35,060 bases of DNA, from contig JALXXC010000016.1 in NCBI GenBank assembly GCA_025144245.1, positions 1 to 35,060 of the forward strand, read 5' to 3'. Positions 25,105-32,858 of this stretch are shown one piece after another. A model generated the notes under the pieces. That model had not been told where the DNA came from. It was given only the letters and a program-made list of their open reading frames with translations, and made no database searches. The translations under genes and the position numbers were made by a program. Within the stretch, counting starts at the first letter, position 1. Each line of letters begins with the position of its first letter. Origin of the DNA: Corynebacterium sp. p3-SID1145 (lineage in GTDB: Bacteria; Actinomycetota; Actinomycetes; Mycobacteriales; Mycobacteriaceae).

Positions 25105-26079
25105 TTACTTGATGAACTGGCGCGCGAATTCTGCGGCGTTCTTGATGTCCTGCGCATCGATGTTGCGTGCGAAGTTCTGGGCCTCCGACGACATCCCCTG
25201 CGGAGTGGGGTTGGAGGAGAAGTCCGGCACCGACGAATTCTCCGGGATGCGGTAGTCGGGAGCTGGCTGCGGCTGCGCTTGAGACTGCGAATTCGGCTGA
25301 GGCTGTGCGGCAGGTGCCGGGGTGCTGCTCCGGCCGGGTTTCCACTGGCCCCAGTCTGCGGTGTAGACGTTGTTGATGTCGCACAGGTGGCCGTCGATGT
25401 GCTTCTGCCATCCGGCTTTCTGGTGGATATTCGCCCGCGGGTGCAGCTTGCCTTGCGAACCCCAATCGTGCTGCCAGAAATACGTGCCGATGCCGTCTTC
25501 AACGCACCACTGGATGGTGTTGTAGTTGCCGTACACACCGGTCTTCAAGCCTGCAGCTGTCAGTGCGACTTGGAAGGCGCGCAGGTAGGGGCGGATCCGG
25601 TTGGTGTACTGCTCGCGTGACGGATTGTCGTCGATGGCGACGTAGATGGGGACGCCGTTCGGGCCGCCTGCGGCGCGGTGGAGCTGGATCGCCTGCGGCG
25701 CGTGGACAGCGGCGCCTGCGGCACCGGTGAGCCAGTCGGCGGTGGTGGCACGGCCGAACTGGTACACCGAGGCGGTGAACAGTCCGTTGGCGGCGAGGTC
25801 CTGTGTCTCCGACAGGCGTACAGGCTTCGCCTTCATCCAGCTCACCGAGTCGGGGCGCGGCTGGGAGACATAGCGCACGGCACCCATGTGGCCCGCAACC
25901 CTGATCGAGCGTCCGGATGGCACGCCTGCTGCGTAGTCGAGGACGGTCCCCACAGGGGTCCGGTTCTGGGCGTCCGCGGACGGGATGCGGGACACACCGA
26001 TGATGCCGGCCGTCCCGATAGCGGCGAATGCGGATACGCTACCCAGAAAGCGGCGGCGGGAAAATTTGGATGCAGTCAC
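25105..26079 (-). CDS. Tat-exported DUF1906 glycoside-hydrolase-like protein
   Basis: This 324-residue protein has a Tat signal (S-R-R-R-F-L-G at 7-13, a hydrophobic stretch, and A-D-A near 36) followed by a DUF1906 domain of about 200 residues. The domain is a TIM-barrel-like fold related to Rv2525c of M. tuberculosis, where it is a Tat substrate linked to the cell wall. Segments seen are V-L-D-Y-A-A-G-V-P near its start, P-I-Y-V-A-I-D-D-N in the middle and T-G-V-Y-G-N-Y-N-T later. A Pro/Gln/Ala-rich linker (about 252-275) leads to a short C-terminal piece. I choose the GTG at 26079 because it gives a normal Tat signal and has a -10 element 7 nt upstream; the frame is open to 26121. Enzyme activity is unproven. 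Confidence 0.83.
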   Translation of the reverse strand: MTASKFSRRRFLGSVSAFAAIGTAGIIGVSRIPSADAQNRTPVGTVLDYAAGVPSGRSIRVAGHMGAVRYVSQPRPDSVSWMKAKPVRLSETQDLAANGLFTASVYQFGRATTADWLTGAAGAAVHAPQAIQLHRAAGGPNGVPIYVAIDDNPSREQYTNRIRPYLRAFQVALTAAGLKTGVYGNYNTIQWCVEDGIGTYFWQHDWGSQGKLHPRANIHQKAGWQKHIDGHLCDINNVYTADWGQWKPGRSSTPAPAAQPQPNSQSQAQPQPAPDYRIPENSSVPDFSSNPTPQGMSSEAQNFARNIDAQDIKNAAEFARQFIK

Positions 26080-26086
26080 ATGCGAA

Positions 26087-26092
26087 ACAATA
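26087..26092 (-). promoter_or_regulatory. -10 element of the DUF1906 gene
   Basis: TATTGT on the minus strand lies 7 nt before the GTG at 26079. No Shine-Dalgarno is present. The arrangement fits a leaderless transcript. Confidence 0.45.
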
Positions 26093-26202
26093 GCAGCATT
26101 AATTACAGCTATCCAGCGCAAAGTGGTGCGATTGCCTGAAGCCGCTTGTTTTCCGGTTGGGAAAGTGTCAGAATTGCCAATATGGAAAACAAGGGAGATG
26201 TG

Positions 26203-26640
26203 ATGAACAAGGACGAGGTGAATGAATCGATCGCGGCCGTCCGCGATATTGAGGCGCGCGCCGCGAGCGCGCCAATTCCGTGGGGCATGATCGTGGCCGT
26301 CGGACTGACATTCGGTTTCGGCCTCGGTCTTTTGCTTGCGGGCAATATGTGGGGTTTTCTCGCGCTTTTGGTTTCTCTCGGTGTGATCATTGCCCTGGAG
26401 AGCGGGAGTAGGCGCGCAGTCCGCACCGCGATGAAGCAGGACGTGCAGTCAGAAGAGAATTCGTGGAGCTGGAAGCGGTTCCTGTCGTTCATGGTGCTCT
26501 ACACCATCGCGTATCTCGGGATGCAGATCTTCGCGGACCGCTACCCGGACGGGAACACACCGGTCGGCATCGTCGTGGGAATCATCGCCGCCGTCGCGAT
26601 GATCGCCGGCTACGGCTTGACGTGGAGGAGGTTCCATTGA
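26203..26640 (+). CDS. Four-helix membrane protein paired with a regulator
   Basis: This 145-residue protein has a charged N-terminus, two transmembrane helices (about 24-43 and 46-62), a charged middle, and two more helices (about 86-106 and 115-135). I do not recognise the family with certainty; proteins of this shape are commonly encoded before small winged-helix regulators. AAGGGAG lies 5 nt before the ATG at 26203; in-frame GTG at 26200 and ATG at 26182 are alternatives. Its stop overlaps the TTG start of the regulator gene, so the two are translationally coupled. Confidence 0.7.
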   Translation: MNKDEVNESIAAVRDIEARAASAPIPWGMIVAVGLTFGFGLGLLLAGNMWGFLALLVSLGVIIALESGSRRAVRTAMKQDVQSEENSWSWKRFLSFMVLYTIAYLGMQIFADRYPDGNTPVGIVVGIIAAVAMIAGYGLTWRRFH

Positions 26641-26957
26641 TCGATCCGGTTATTCACCCCCTCAACCGTCTGAAGATCTGTGCGGCGCTGCGTGCCGGCG
26701 GTGCGACGGAAGGCACGACTCGCCGCGAAATGAAATTCTCCCGACTGCGCGACATCACCGATCTGTCGGATGCGACGTTGTCCAAACAGCTCAGCGTTCT
26801 AGAAGAGCACGGCTATGTCTCCCGATTCCGCGAATACGGGTCGTCCCGAGCCAAGGATACGGTGTGGGTGACTCTCACCAAGGCAGGGGAACGGGCCCTC
26901 GAAGGCCACCTCGACGAACTCAACCGATACGCTGAGCCGCATGACGCAACTGACTAG
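26637..26957 (+). CDS. Winged-helix transcriptional regulator (ArsR/MarR-like)
   Basis: This 106-residue DNA-binding protein is of the short winged-helix class that carries no effector domain. Recognition-helix region: D-L-S-D-A-T-L-S-K-Q-L-S-V-L-E-E-H-G-Y-V; the wing follows with S-S-R-A-K-D-T-V-W-V-T-L-T. The start is a TTG overlapping the previous stop (TTGA) with a strong GGAGGAGG 5 nt upstream; no ATG fits. It probably controls the membrane protein gene and perhaps itself. The panC gene begins inside its last 17 nt, which places panC in the same transcript. Confidence 0.8.
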   Translation: MIDPVIHPLNRLKICAALRAGGATEGTTRREMKFSRLRDITDLSDATLSKQLSVLEEHGYVSRFREYGSSRAKDTVWVTLTKAGERALEGHLDELNRYAEPHDATD

Positions 26958-27738
26958 GACTCCGCAGGAGCTTGAAGCAGCGCTTATCGACGCCACCGGG
27001 GTCTCCCTCGTACCCACCATGGGTGCCCTGCACAGCGGGCACATCTCACTCGTCCGGGAAGCTCAGAAGGTGGGCAACCCGGTGGTGGTGAGCATCTTCG
27101 TCAACCCCCTGCAATTCGCGCCGGGGGAAGACCTGGATGCGTACCCGCGTACCCTCGAGGAGGATCTCAGAAAGCTCGAAGCCGAGGGAGTGGAGGCAGT
27201 CTTCGCGCCGAGCGTGTCGACAATGTACCCCCACGGCCCCCGCACCACGATCCACCCGGGACCGCTCGGATCGGTGTTGGAGGGAAAGACTCGGCCGACG
27301 CATTTCGGCGGCGTGCTCACCGTGGTGGCCAAGTTGTTCATGCTCACCGGCGCGACCGACGCATTCTTCGGGGAGAAGGACTACCAGCAGCTGGCTCTCA
27401 TCCGACAGATGGTTGAGGACCTGCACCTGCCGGTGCGCGTTCACGGCTGCCCGATCGTGCGCGAAGACGACGGGCTCGCGCTATCTTCGCGCAACCGCTA
27501 CCTGAGCGATGGGGAGCACGAGGCGGCGCTGGCGCTATCGCGTGCGCTCGCAACCGGGAGTTACGACGCGGCATTGGCACAGCTCAAGGCGGCGGAGGGG
27601 ATCGACCTCGATTACTTGGCTGTTACCACTCCGGGGCTCGAGGAACTGCCGGAAGGCTACGCAGGACCCGCACGCCTGCTCGTCGCCGCGAAGGTGGGGC
27701 AGACCCGCCTCATCGACAACACCGAAATCCAGGTCTAA
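26941..27738 (+). CDS. panC: Pantothenate synthetase
   Basis: This 265-residue ATP-dependent ligase joins pantoate and beta-alanine to make pantothenate. It has the nucleotide-binding H-S-G-H (a variant of HIGH) after V-P-T-M-G-A-L, the pantoate-site segment F-V-N-P-L-Q-F, the G-E-K-D-Y-Q-Q-L motif, and L-S-S-R-N-R-Y-L, the equivalent of KMSKS. The ATG at 26941 lies inside the end of the regulator gene (17-nt overlap) and lacks a strong Shine-Dalgarno, so it is probably translated by coupling. It is convergent with panB with a 3-nt gap. In C. glutamicum the two pan genes form a panBC operon. Confidence 0.95.
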   Translation: MTQLTRTPQELEAALIDATGVSLVPTMGALHSGHISLVREAQKVGNPVVVSIFVNPLQFAPGEDLDAYPRTLEEDLRKLEAEGVEAVFAPSVSTMYPHGPRTTIHPGPLGSVLEGKTRPTHFGGVLTVVAKLFMLTGATDAFFGEKDYQQLALIRQMVEDLHLPVRVHGCPIVREDDGLALSSRNRYLSDGEHEAALALSRALATGSYDAALAQLKAAEGIDLDYLAVTTPGLEELPEGYAGPARLLVAAKVGQTRLIDNTEIQV

Positions 27739-27741
27739 GCC

Positions 27742-28560
27742 TTAGAAGGTGTGCTCGTCCGCGGGGAATTCGCCCTCGTGGACGGCGCGCTTGTAATCGG
27801 CGGCGGCTGCGCCGAGCGCCTCGCCGACCGCGCCGAATTGGCGCACGAAACGCGCGCGGTGGCCGCCGGCAGGGAAGTCAGCCAGGTCGTGCCAGACCAG
27901 CACCTGGGCGTCAGTGTCCGGGCCAGCGCCAATACCGATGGTGGGCACCGGGCACGATGCGGTGAGCTCCCCGGCGAGGTCCGCCGGGACCATTTCGAAG
28001 ACCACCATGTCCGCGCCCGCCTCGACCACGGCCTCGGTATCGGCGCGCAGCTGATCAGCGCTGTCGTCGCGCCCCTGGACCTTGAAGCCGCTTAAGTTGT
28101 CGACGGACTGCGGGGTGAAGCCCACGTGGGCGCACACGGCGAGGCCGGCATTCTTCAGGGCCGTAATACGCGGGGCGATACGGACGCCGCCTTCGAGCTT
28201 GACCATGTGGGCGCCGCTGCGGCGGACCATCTCGGTGGCGCTGAGCACGCACTGCTCGTCGGACGCCTCGTAACTGCCGAAGGGGAGGTCAGCCACCACG
28301 AGTGCATTGCCGGCGCCACGCACGACAGCGGCGGCGAGGTAGGCCATCTCGTCCAGCGAGACCTGGTTAGTGGTCTCGTAGCCGTAGACGACATTCGCGG
28401 CGGAATCGCCGACGAGCATGCATTCGATGCCGGCTTCGGCGAAAACGCGGGCGGTGGAGTAGTCATACGCCGTGAGCATCGCCCACTTCTCACCGTCGCG
28501 CTTCTTCTGCTTCAGGTCCGCGACCCGGACTTTCTTGGTTGGGGCCAGATATCCAGTCAT
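27742..28560 (-). CDS. panB: 3-methyl-2-oxobutanoate hydroxymethyltransferase
   Basis: This 272-residue TIM-barrel enzyme transfers a hydroxymethyl group from 5,10-methylene-THF to 2-oxoisovalerate, the first step to pantoate. Metal- and substrate-binding segments are visible: [27 protein letters not shown], and A-H-V-G-F-T-P-Q-S, with I-G-I-G-A-G near the C-terminus. Length is typical. TAAACT lies 6 nt before the ATG and no Shine-Dalgarno is seen, so the gene probably has its own leaderless promoter in the 31-nt gap after the fepC-type gene. Confidence 0.95.
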   Translation of the reverse strand: MTGYLAPTKKVRVADLKQKKRDGEKWAMLTAYDYSTARVFAEAGIECMLVGDSAANVVYGYETTNQVSLDEMAYLAAAVVRGAGNALVVADLPFGSYEASDEQCVLSATEMVRRSGAHMVKLEGGVRIAPRITALKNAGLAVCAHVGFTPQSVDNLSGFKVQGRDDSADQLRADTEAVVEAGADMVVFEMVPADLAGELTASCPVPTIGIGAGPDTDAQVLVWHDLADFPAGGHRARFVRQFGAVGEALGAAAADYKRAVHEGEFPADEHTF

Positions 28561-28566
28561 AAACTC

Positions 28567-28572
28567 AGTTTA
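28567..28572 (-). promoter_or_regulatory. -10 element of panB
   Basis: TAAACT on the minus strand matches the TANANT consensus and lies 6 nt before the panB ATG. A leaderless transcript is inferred. Confidence 0.5.
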
Positions 28573-28591
28573 GGCGGACGGCATCGCCCCT

Positions 28592-29458
28592 CTAGCCACG
28601 GGCGGTGGAGATAGCCTCGATCACTTCGGGGTCCGCCACCGCAGGGTCGACCATGGCCGGTTCGTCCGAGCTGATCTCTGTCGGGTTCTCGTGGCGCGGC
28701 AGTCGCAGCACCGGGCACACGATGGGCACGCCGGCATCGTTGATGATGCGGGCGCTGATTCCGTAGACGCGCTCGAGCAGGTCCGGAGTGAGCACCTCGG
28801 CCGGTGTGCCCTTCGCGATGGCGTGGCCGTCCTTGATCACCAACAGCTCATCGCAGAAGCGCGCCGCCAAATTCAGGTCGTGGAGGGCGACGAGCGCCTG
28901 ACGGTTCTCACCACGCACCTCGTCCTGGATGATCTGCAGCAACTCCACCTGGTGGCGGAGGTCGAGGGCGGACGTCGGCTCGTCGAGAAGCATGATGCGC
29001 GGGGAACGCACCAGCATCTGCGCGACGGCGACCAGCTGACGCTGGCCCCCCGACATGTCGGAGATCATGCGGTCCGACAGCTTCGTGATACCCAGGCGGT
29101 GCATGACTTCGGCGGTCTTCTGCAGCGCGTTGTCGGTGCCTTTGCCGCGGCGGCGCGCGGACACCATGACCGATTCGAAGGCGGTGAGTGTGGCGCGCGA
29201 CAGCATGTCCTGCGGCACGTAACCGACGGCGCTCACGCGCTCCTTCGCGGAGAGCCCGCGGCCACCGACGACGATGTCGGTGCTGCCCTCCGAGGGCTTA
29301 TTGATGCCCGCGAGGGTCTTCACCAACGTCGACTTGCCGGCGCCGTTCGGGCCGATGAGGCCGGTGATCTTGCCGTCCTCGAGCGGGCCGAAGGTCATGT
29401 CGTCGATGATCGTGGCCCGGCCGTACCGCACCGTGAGGTTTGTTGCGCTGATTGCCAT
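28592..29458 (-). CDS. Iron-siderophore ABC transporter ATPase (FepC type)
   Basis: This 288-residue ATPase drives import by the adjacent FecCD permease. Walker A is G-P-N-G-A-G-K-S-T, the signature is M-S-G-G-Q-R-Q-L, Walker B is I-M-L-L-D-E-P-T-S-A-L-D, and the H-loop is V-A-L-H-D-L-N-L-A. The C-terminal extension is about 50 residues. The frame stays open upstream to 30052, but the ATG at 29458, 5 nt after the permease stop with GGAGTG upstream, is the true start. It is last in an operon of binding protein, permease and ATPase under a DtxR-like site. Confidence 0.92.
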   Translation of the reverse strand: MAISATNLTVRYGRATIIDDMTFGPLEDGKITGLIGPNGAGKSTLVKTLAGINKPSEGSTDIVVGGRGLSAKERVSAVGYVPQDMLSRATLTAFESVMVSARRRGKGTDNALQKTAEVMHRLGITKLSDRMISDMSGGQRQLVAVAQMLVRSPRIMLLDEPTSALDLRHQVELLQIIQDEVRGENRQALVALHDLNLAARFCDELLVIKDGHAIAKGTPAEVLTPDLLERVYGISARIINDAGVPIVCPVLRLPRHENPTEISSDEPAMVDPAVADPEVIEAISTARG

Positions 29459-29463
29459 CGGGC

Positions 29464-30549
29464 TTAAGCACTCCTTCCACGAGAGCGGGTGAAGATCAGG
29501 AACACGAAGAACGGTACGCCAACCAGCGAGGTGATGATTCCGAGGGGGATGGCCACACCCGGGATGATTGACAGCGACACAGCGTACGCGAGGCTCATCA
29601 GCATCGCGCCGGCCGCGGCCGCGCCGGGCAGGAAGAATTTCTGGTCCTCGCCGACGATCATGCGGGCGATGTGGGGGCCGACTAGGCCGATGAATCCGAT
29701 GATGCCGGTGAACGCGACGGAAGCCGCCGCGAGCAGGGAAGCGACCAGCAAGGTGGTCACGCGCAGGCGCTGGACGTTGATGCCCATGGCTGCGGCACGG
29801 TCGTCGCCGAGTCTCAGCGCGGTGAGGCGCCAGGAGTTGACCACGCAGAAGGGGATCGCGGCGGCGAGCACGACGGCGATGACGATATTCGCGGTCCACG
29901 ACGCTCGGTGCATGGAGCCCATCGTCCAGAAGACGATTTGCTGCAGCGCCTCGTTGCTGGCCACGTACTGCAGCAGCGACAGGACAGCTTGGAAGAAGAA
30001 GGACAGCGCGATGCCGAGCAGGATCATTGACTCCGCATTCGCCCCGCGCCAAATGGCCGCGCCCGCGATGATCAGCACCGCGAACAGTGCGGCCAGTGCG
30101 GCGGTGAGCGCCAGGTTCAGCTGCGCGTTCAGGATGAGCGTCCAGCCCATCACGATGGAGATCGCCGCACCCAGCGCGGCCGCGGCGGAGATACCGAGCG
30201 TGAACGGCTCCGCCAGCGGGTTGTCCAGGATGGTCTGCATCTGCGCGCCGGACAAGCCCAGCGACGCCCCGACCAGTACCGCCATCACCGCGGCAGGCAG
30301 GCGCAGCGTGCGCACGATGGTCTCGGTCTGTTGGTCGACGGAGTCGGGGGAGAAGACGGCGCGGAAGACGTCGCTAAGCGAAAGATCGATGGGCCCAACG
30401 ACCACCGCAACGAGGAAGCTGACAATCGCCGCGGCGATGAGGAGAGCGATGGAGATCGCTTTTCGACGTCCCCGGCGACGGTAACTTTCTATCGCACGGT
30501 CCGGCGAATCCTCTCGCGGGTCAGTGTCAGGCGCTACGCGTGTGGTCAT
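29464..30549 (-). CDS. Iron-siderophore ABC transporter permease (FecCD family)
   Basis: This 361-residue permease has a charged N-terminus, about ten transmembrane helices, and the FecCD/BtuC signatures: R-L-P-A-A-V-M-A-V-L-V-G-A-S-L-G-L-S-G near residue 88 and G-F-I-G-L-V-G-P-H-I-A-R near 273, the latter containing the ATPase-coupling region. Only one permease gene is present, so the channel is probably a homodimer. It starts 26 nt after the binding-protein stop with AAAGAG upstream. The siderophore cannot be told from sequence. Confidence 0.92.
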   Translation of the reverse strand: MTTRVAPDTDPREDSPDRAIESYRRRGRRKAISIALLIAAAIVSFLVAVVVGPIDLSLSDVFRAVFSPDSVDQQTETIVRTLRLPAAVMAVLVGASLGLSGAQMQTILDNPLAEPFTLGISAAAALGAAISIVMGWTLILNAQLNLALTAALAALFAVLIIAGAAIWRGANAESMILLGIALSFFFQAVLSLLQYVASNEALQQIVFWTMGSMHRASWTANIVIAVVLAAAIPFCVVNSWRLTALRLGDDRAAAMGINVQRLRVTTLLVASLLAAASVAFTGIIGFIGLVGPHIARMIVGEDQKFFLPGAAAAGAMLMSLAYAVSLSIIPGVAIPLGIITSLVGVPFFVFLIFTRSRGRSA

Positions 30550-30575
30550 TGAGCTCTTTCGTGTCGGTTGCTCGG

Positions 30576-31754
30576 CTACTTAGCTTCGTACCCGTCTAGG
30601 AAGAAGGTGCCGCTGTACTCGATCGGCATCCACTCGGCGTGGAAGTCCTGGAAGTCCTTGGCCGGGTCCATATCCTCGAATTCTTCGGGGTGGAGCCACT
30701 TGGCGAATGCCTCGAGCGCGAACACGTTGTACGGGCTGTCGTAGAACTGATGGTAGACGGCGAAGTAATCGCCCTCCTTCGGGGCCGTCAGTTGTTCCAT
30801 GCCCGGTCCGTTCAGCGGGCCGCCGAAGGAGTCCTTCGCCACTGCCTCGTCGGCCTGGTAGCCCAGCTCAACGTGGCTGAATGCGTCGGTCTTCTGCGGG
30901 TCGCTCGCCCACTCGCCGCCGGAGACGATGAGCTTGTCCGGGTTGGTCTCGACGAGCTTTTCCGGGGTGATCGTTGTTTCATCGGTGCCCAAGATCTCCG
31001 GGCCGACATTGTGGCCGCCTGCCGCGGTGACGAGCTTGCCCAGGTTGGCGTCGCCCGCGATGGAGCAGCAGTCCTTGAAACCGGCGGCCATCCACACGGC
31101 GGTCTTCGGCTTCTCCGTCGTCTTCGCCACACGGTCGGTGATGTTCTTGACCTTGTCGGCCCAGAATTTGTTGTAGCTTTCAGCGCGGTCGGACTTGCCG
31201 AAGAGGTCGCCGAAGAGTTTCATGGACACCTCGGTGTTTTTCAGCGGGTCCTGGCGGAAGTCGGTGAAGACGTACTTCAGACCGACGGCGTCCATGTCGG
31301 TGAGGAAGCCGTTCTGCTCAGCGACCTTCTTCTGGTCCAGCGTCATGACGACGACGTCAGGCTTCTGCGCGAGCAGATTCTCCACGGTCACGTCGCCCTT
31401 CTGCAGGGAGCCGATCACAGGCAGATCCTTGGCCTCCGGAGACTTCTCCAGGAGTTTCTCGCGCATCGCCGGGGCGGCGCTTTCAAGGTCGTCGCCGTAC
31501 GCCACGACCTTCTCGAACGGGTCGTCCTGCAGGATCGACGTGGCGAAGACGCCGCGGCCCTCGGCGAGGAGGATGCGCTCCGGCTGCTTGTCGAATTCGA
31601 CGGTGCGACCAGCCGCGTCCGTGACAGCGAGAGCCGTCTCGCCCGAGTTTCCGCCTTCTGCGTTGCCGCTGCCCGATTCGGAGGAGCAGCTGGCGAGACC
31701 GAGCACTGCCATGAATGAGAAGAGCAGTGCTGCGAGTGTGCGTGGAAAGTTCAC
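30576..31754 (-). CDS. Iron-siderophore substrate-binding lipoprotein
   Basis: This 392-residue periplasmic-binding-type lipoprotein delivers ferric siderophore to the adjacent permease. The signal peptide ends in the lipobox L-A-S-C (cysteine near 23), followed by a Ser/Gly/Asn/Glu tether and a TroA/FecB-type two-lobe domain (P-E-R-I-L-L-A-E-G-R-G at its start, L-L-A-Q-K-P-D-V-V-V-M-T in the first lobe). I choose the GTG at 31754, giving signal V-N-F-P-R-T-L, because AAAGGTGG lies just upstream; the frame is open to 31808, but that part overlaps the promoter and a DtxR-like box. It is the first gene of the operon. Confidence 0.88.
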   Translation of the reverse strand: MNFPRTLAALLFSFMAVLGLASCSSESGSGNAEGGNSGETALAVTDAAGRTVEFDKQPERILLAEGRGVFATSILQDDPFEKVVAYGDDLESAAPAMREKLLEKSPEAKDLPVIGSLQKGDVTVENLLAQKPDVVVMTLDQKKVAEQNGFLTDMDAVGLKYVFTDFRQDPLKNTEVSMKLFGDLFGKSDRAESYNKFWADKVKNITDRVAKTTEKPKTAVWMAAGFKDCCSIAGDANLGKLVTAAGGHNVGPEILGTDETTITPEKLVETNPDKLIVSGGEWASDPQKTDAFSHVELGYQADEAVAKDSFGGPLNGPGMEQLTAPKEGDYFAVYHQFYDSPYNVFALEAFAKWLHPEEFEDMDPAKDFQDFHAEWMPIEYSGTFFLDGYEAK

Positions 31755-31774
31755 GATCCACCTTTCATAGTAAG

Positions 31775-31788
31775 TAAGCCTAGGCTTA
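31775..31788. promoter_or_regulatory. Second DtxR-like palindrome in the iron operon leader
   Basis: The perfect 14-bp palindrome TAAGCCTAGGCTTA lies between the predicted transcription start and the binding-protein gene. Aligned to the DtxR/IdeR consensus it matches about 14 of 19 positions. It could be a secondary DtxR site. Confidence 0.5.
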
Positions 31789-31805
31789 GTTTGCTTAACC
31801 CTTTG

Positions 31806-31835
31806 CATGGTAAGGCATGCCTAATTTGAAAACAA
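31806..31835 (-). promoter_or_regulatory. Iron operon promoter overlapped by a DtxR-like box
   Basis: On the minus strand TTGTTT (31830-31835), 17 nt, and TACCAT (31807-31812) form a promoter. The 19-bp sequence TTAGGCATGCCTTACCATG (31806-31824) matches about 15 of 19 positions of the DtxR consensus and covers the spacer and -10. Iron-loaded DtxR would block transcription here. Confidence 0.72.
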
Positions 31836-31894
31836 GAGTGTGCCCTAATTCGGTTTGTGGGGCGAGTTCCTCGGCCAATGGGTTCATGGGCACC

Positions 31895-31900
31895 TACCAT
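31895..31900 (+). promoter_or_regulatory. -10 element of the lipoprotein gene
   Basis: TACCAT lies exactly 7 nt before the ATG at 31908, and no Shine-Dalgarno precedes that ATG. A leaderless transcript is inferred. Confidence 0.5.
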
Positions 31901-31907
31901 GGGGCCC

Positions 31908-32693
31908 ATGACGCATAGGACGCTGCCTTTCTCCCGCAGCCTGAAAGTTCTCGGAGCGACTACCGCCATCGCTGTGCTCATGACCGTTGCTGGCTGCAGC
32001 CCGGATAATCAGTCGGAATCGTCCACGTCTGCGCCGGCGGAAGGCAGCCCGGTTTCAACCTCTCAGGCAGAGGATGGAAAAGAAGGGGATGAGGAAGGGC
32101 TCAAGTCCGAGGCCGCGAAGAATCTCAACATGTCCCAATTGCTGGAGGGGGTCACGTACAAGGGGCAGCCGGTGGCCGTGCGCACGCCAGCGGAAATCGA
32201 AGACTACGTCCAGATGGAGCGGGATGCGATTGCGGATAATGCCGTCGATAATTTGAAGACGGATCCGCCGGAGTGCAAGGAGTTGTCGCGGGCAGCTTAT
32301 GACAAAGTCGAGCCGGACAAGAAGACGCCTGAATCCTACGCGATGGCCGACTTGGGGGTCGATCAGTTCACGATTCTCGCATACCGCGCAGACATTGCGT
32401 ACGACCCTTTCGCCGCGGATGTTCACGACCCCGAGAAATGCAGCGAGTTCACGCAAGAAATGCCCGGGTACTCGCAGCACGTCACTAGGGAGGCTCTCCC
32501 GTTCGAGGCCGATGCAGACAAAGGGAGCGCAACATTGCAGACTTCCGAGATAAGCGATGGCACTGTATCCAAGCTGTACAACGTCACGGCAGTGAAGGAC
32601 GGGAACGTCATCCATGTCGCCGTCACCGATGACTCGGAGGAGTCCATCCACGCCGCCAACGAAACGCTTGACCAGATTCTGGAGCGGCTCTAG
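31908..32693 (+). CDS. Putative secreted lipoprotein of unknown function
   Basis: This protein of about 261 residues has a signal peptide with lipobox T-V-A-G-C (cysteine near 30), a Ser/Thr/Glu/Lys-rich low-complexity tether (31-70) and an exported domain. Two cysteines, in P-P-E-C-K-E-L and P-E-K-C-S-E-F, are spaced like a disulfide pair. I recognise no family; the general shape recalls the extracellular sensor or lipoprotein domains of mycobacteria, but I make no claim. I choose the ATG at 31908 because of the -10 element 7 nt upstream and a normal signal peptide; the frame is open to 31857. It is divergent from the iron-uptake operon, with about 70 nt between the two -35 regions at most. 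Confidence 0.72.
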   Translation: MTHRTLPFSRSLKVLGATTAIAVLMTVAGCSPDNQSESSTSAPAEGSPVSTSQAEDGKEGDEEGLKSEAAKNLNMSQLLEGVTYKGQPVAVRTPAEIEDYVQMERDAIADNAVDNLKTDPPECKELSRAAYDKVEPDKKTPESYAMADLGVDQFTILAYRADIAYDPFAADVHDPEKCSEFTQEMPGYSQHVTREALPFEADADKGSATLQTSEISDGTVSKLYNVTAVKDGNVIHVAVTDDSEESIHAANETLDQILERL

Positions 32694-32773
32694 GCAGTCT
32701 TTGCCGGGGGGACGGGCAGTGCGGGGTGCTTCTTTCCTGCTGTGAAGGCCGTGCGGTAACGTAGCTTCTCGTT

Positions 32774-32846
32774 GCCCTAGTAGCTCAGTGGATAGAGCAC
32801 GGCTCTCCTAAAGCCGGTGTCGGAGGTTCGATTCCTCTCTGGGGCG
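32774..32846 (+). tRNA. tRNA-Arg (anticodon CCU)
   Basis: A 73-nt cloverleaf is visible: acceptor 32774-32780 pairs with 32839-32845 (one G-U), the D-arm has AGCTCAGTGGATAGAGC, the anticodon stem CGGCT/AGCCG encloses loop CTCCTAA (anticodon CCU, reads AGG), and the T-arm has GGTTCGATTCC. CCA is not encoded. A T run follows (about 32850-32855). TAACGT (32757-32762) may be its -10. Confidence 0.95.
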
Positions 32847-32858
32847 CAAATTTTTTGG

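Noticed and set aside
28592..30052. 486-residue version of the siderophore ATPase
   Set aside because: The extra N-terminal part is out-of-frame permease sequence; the ATG at 29458 follows the permease stop by 5 nt.
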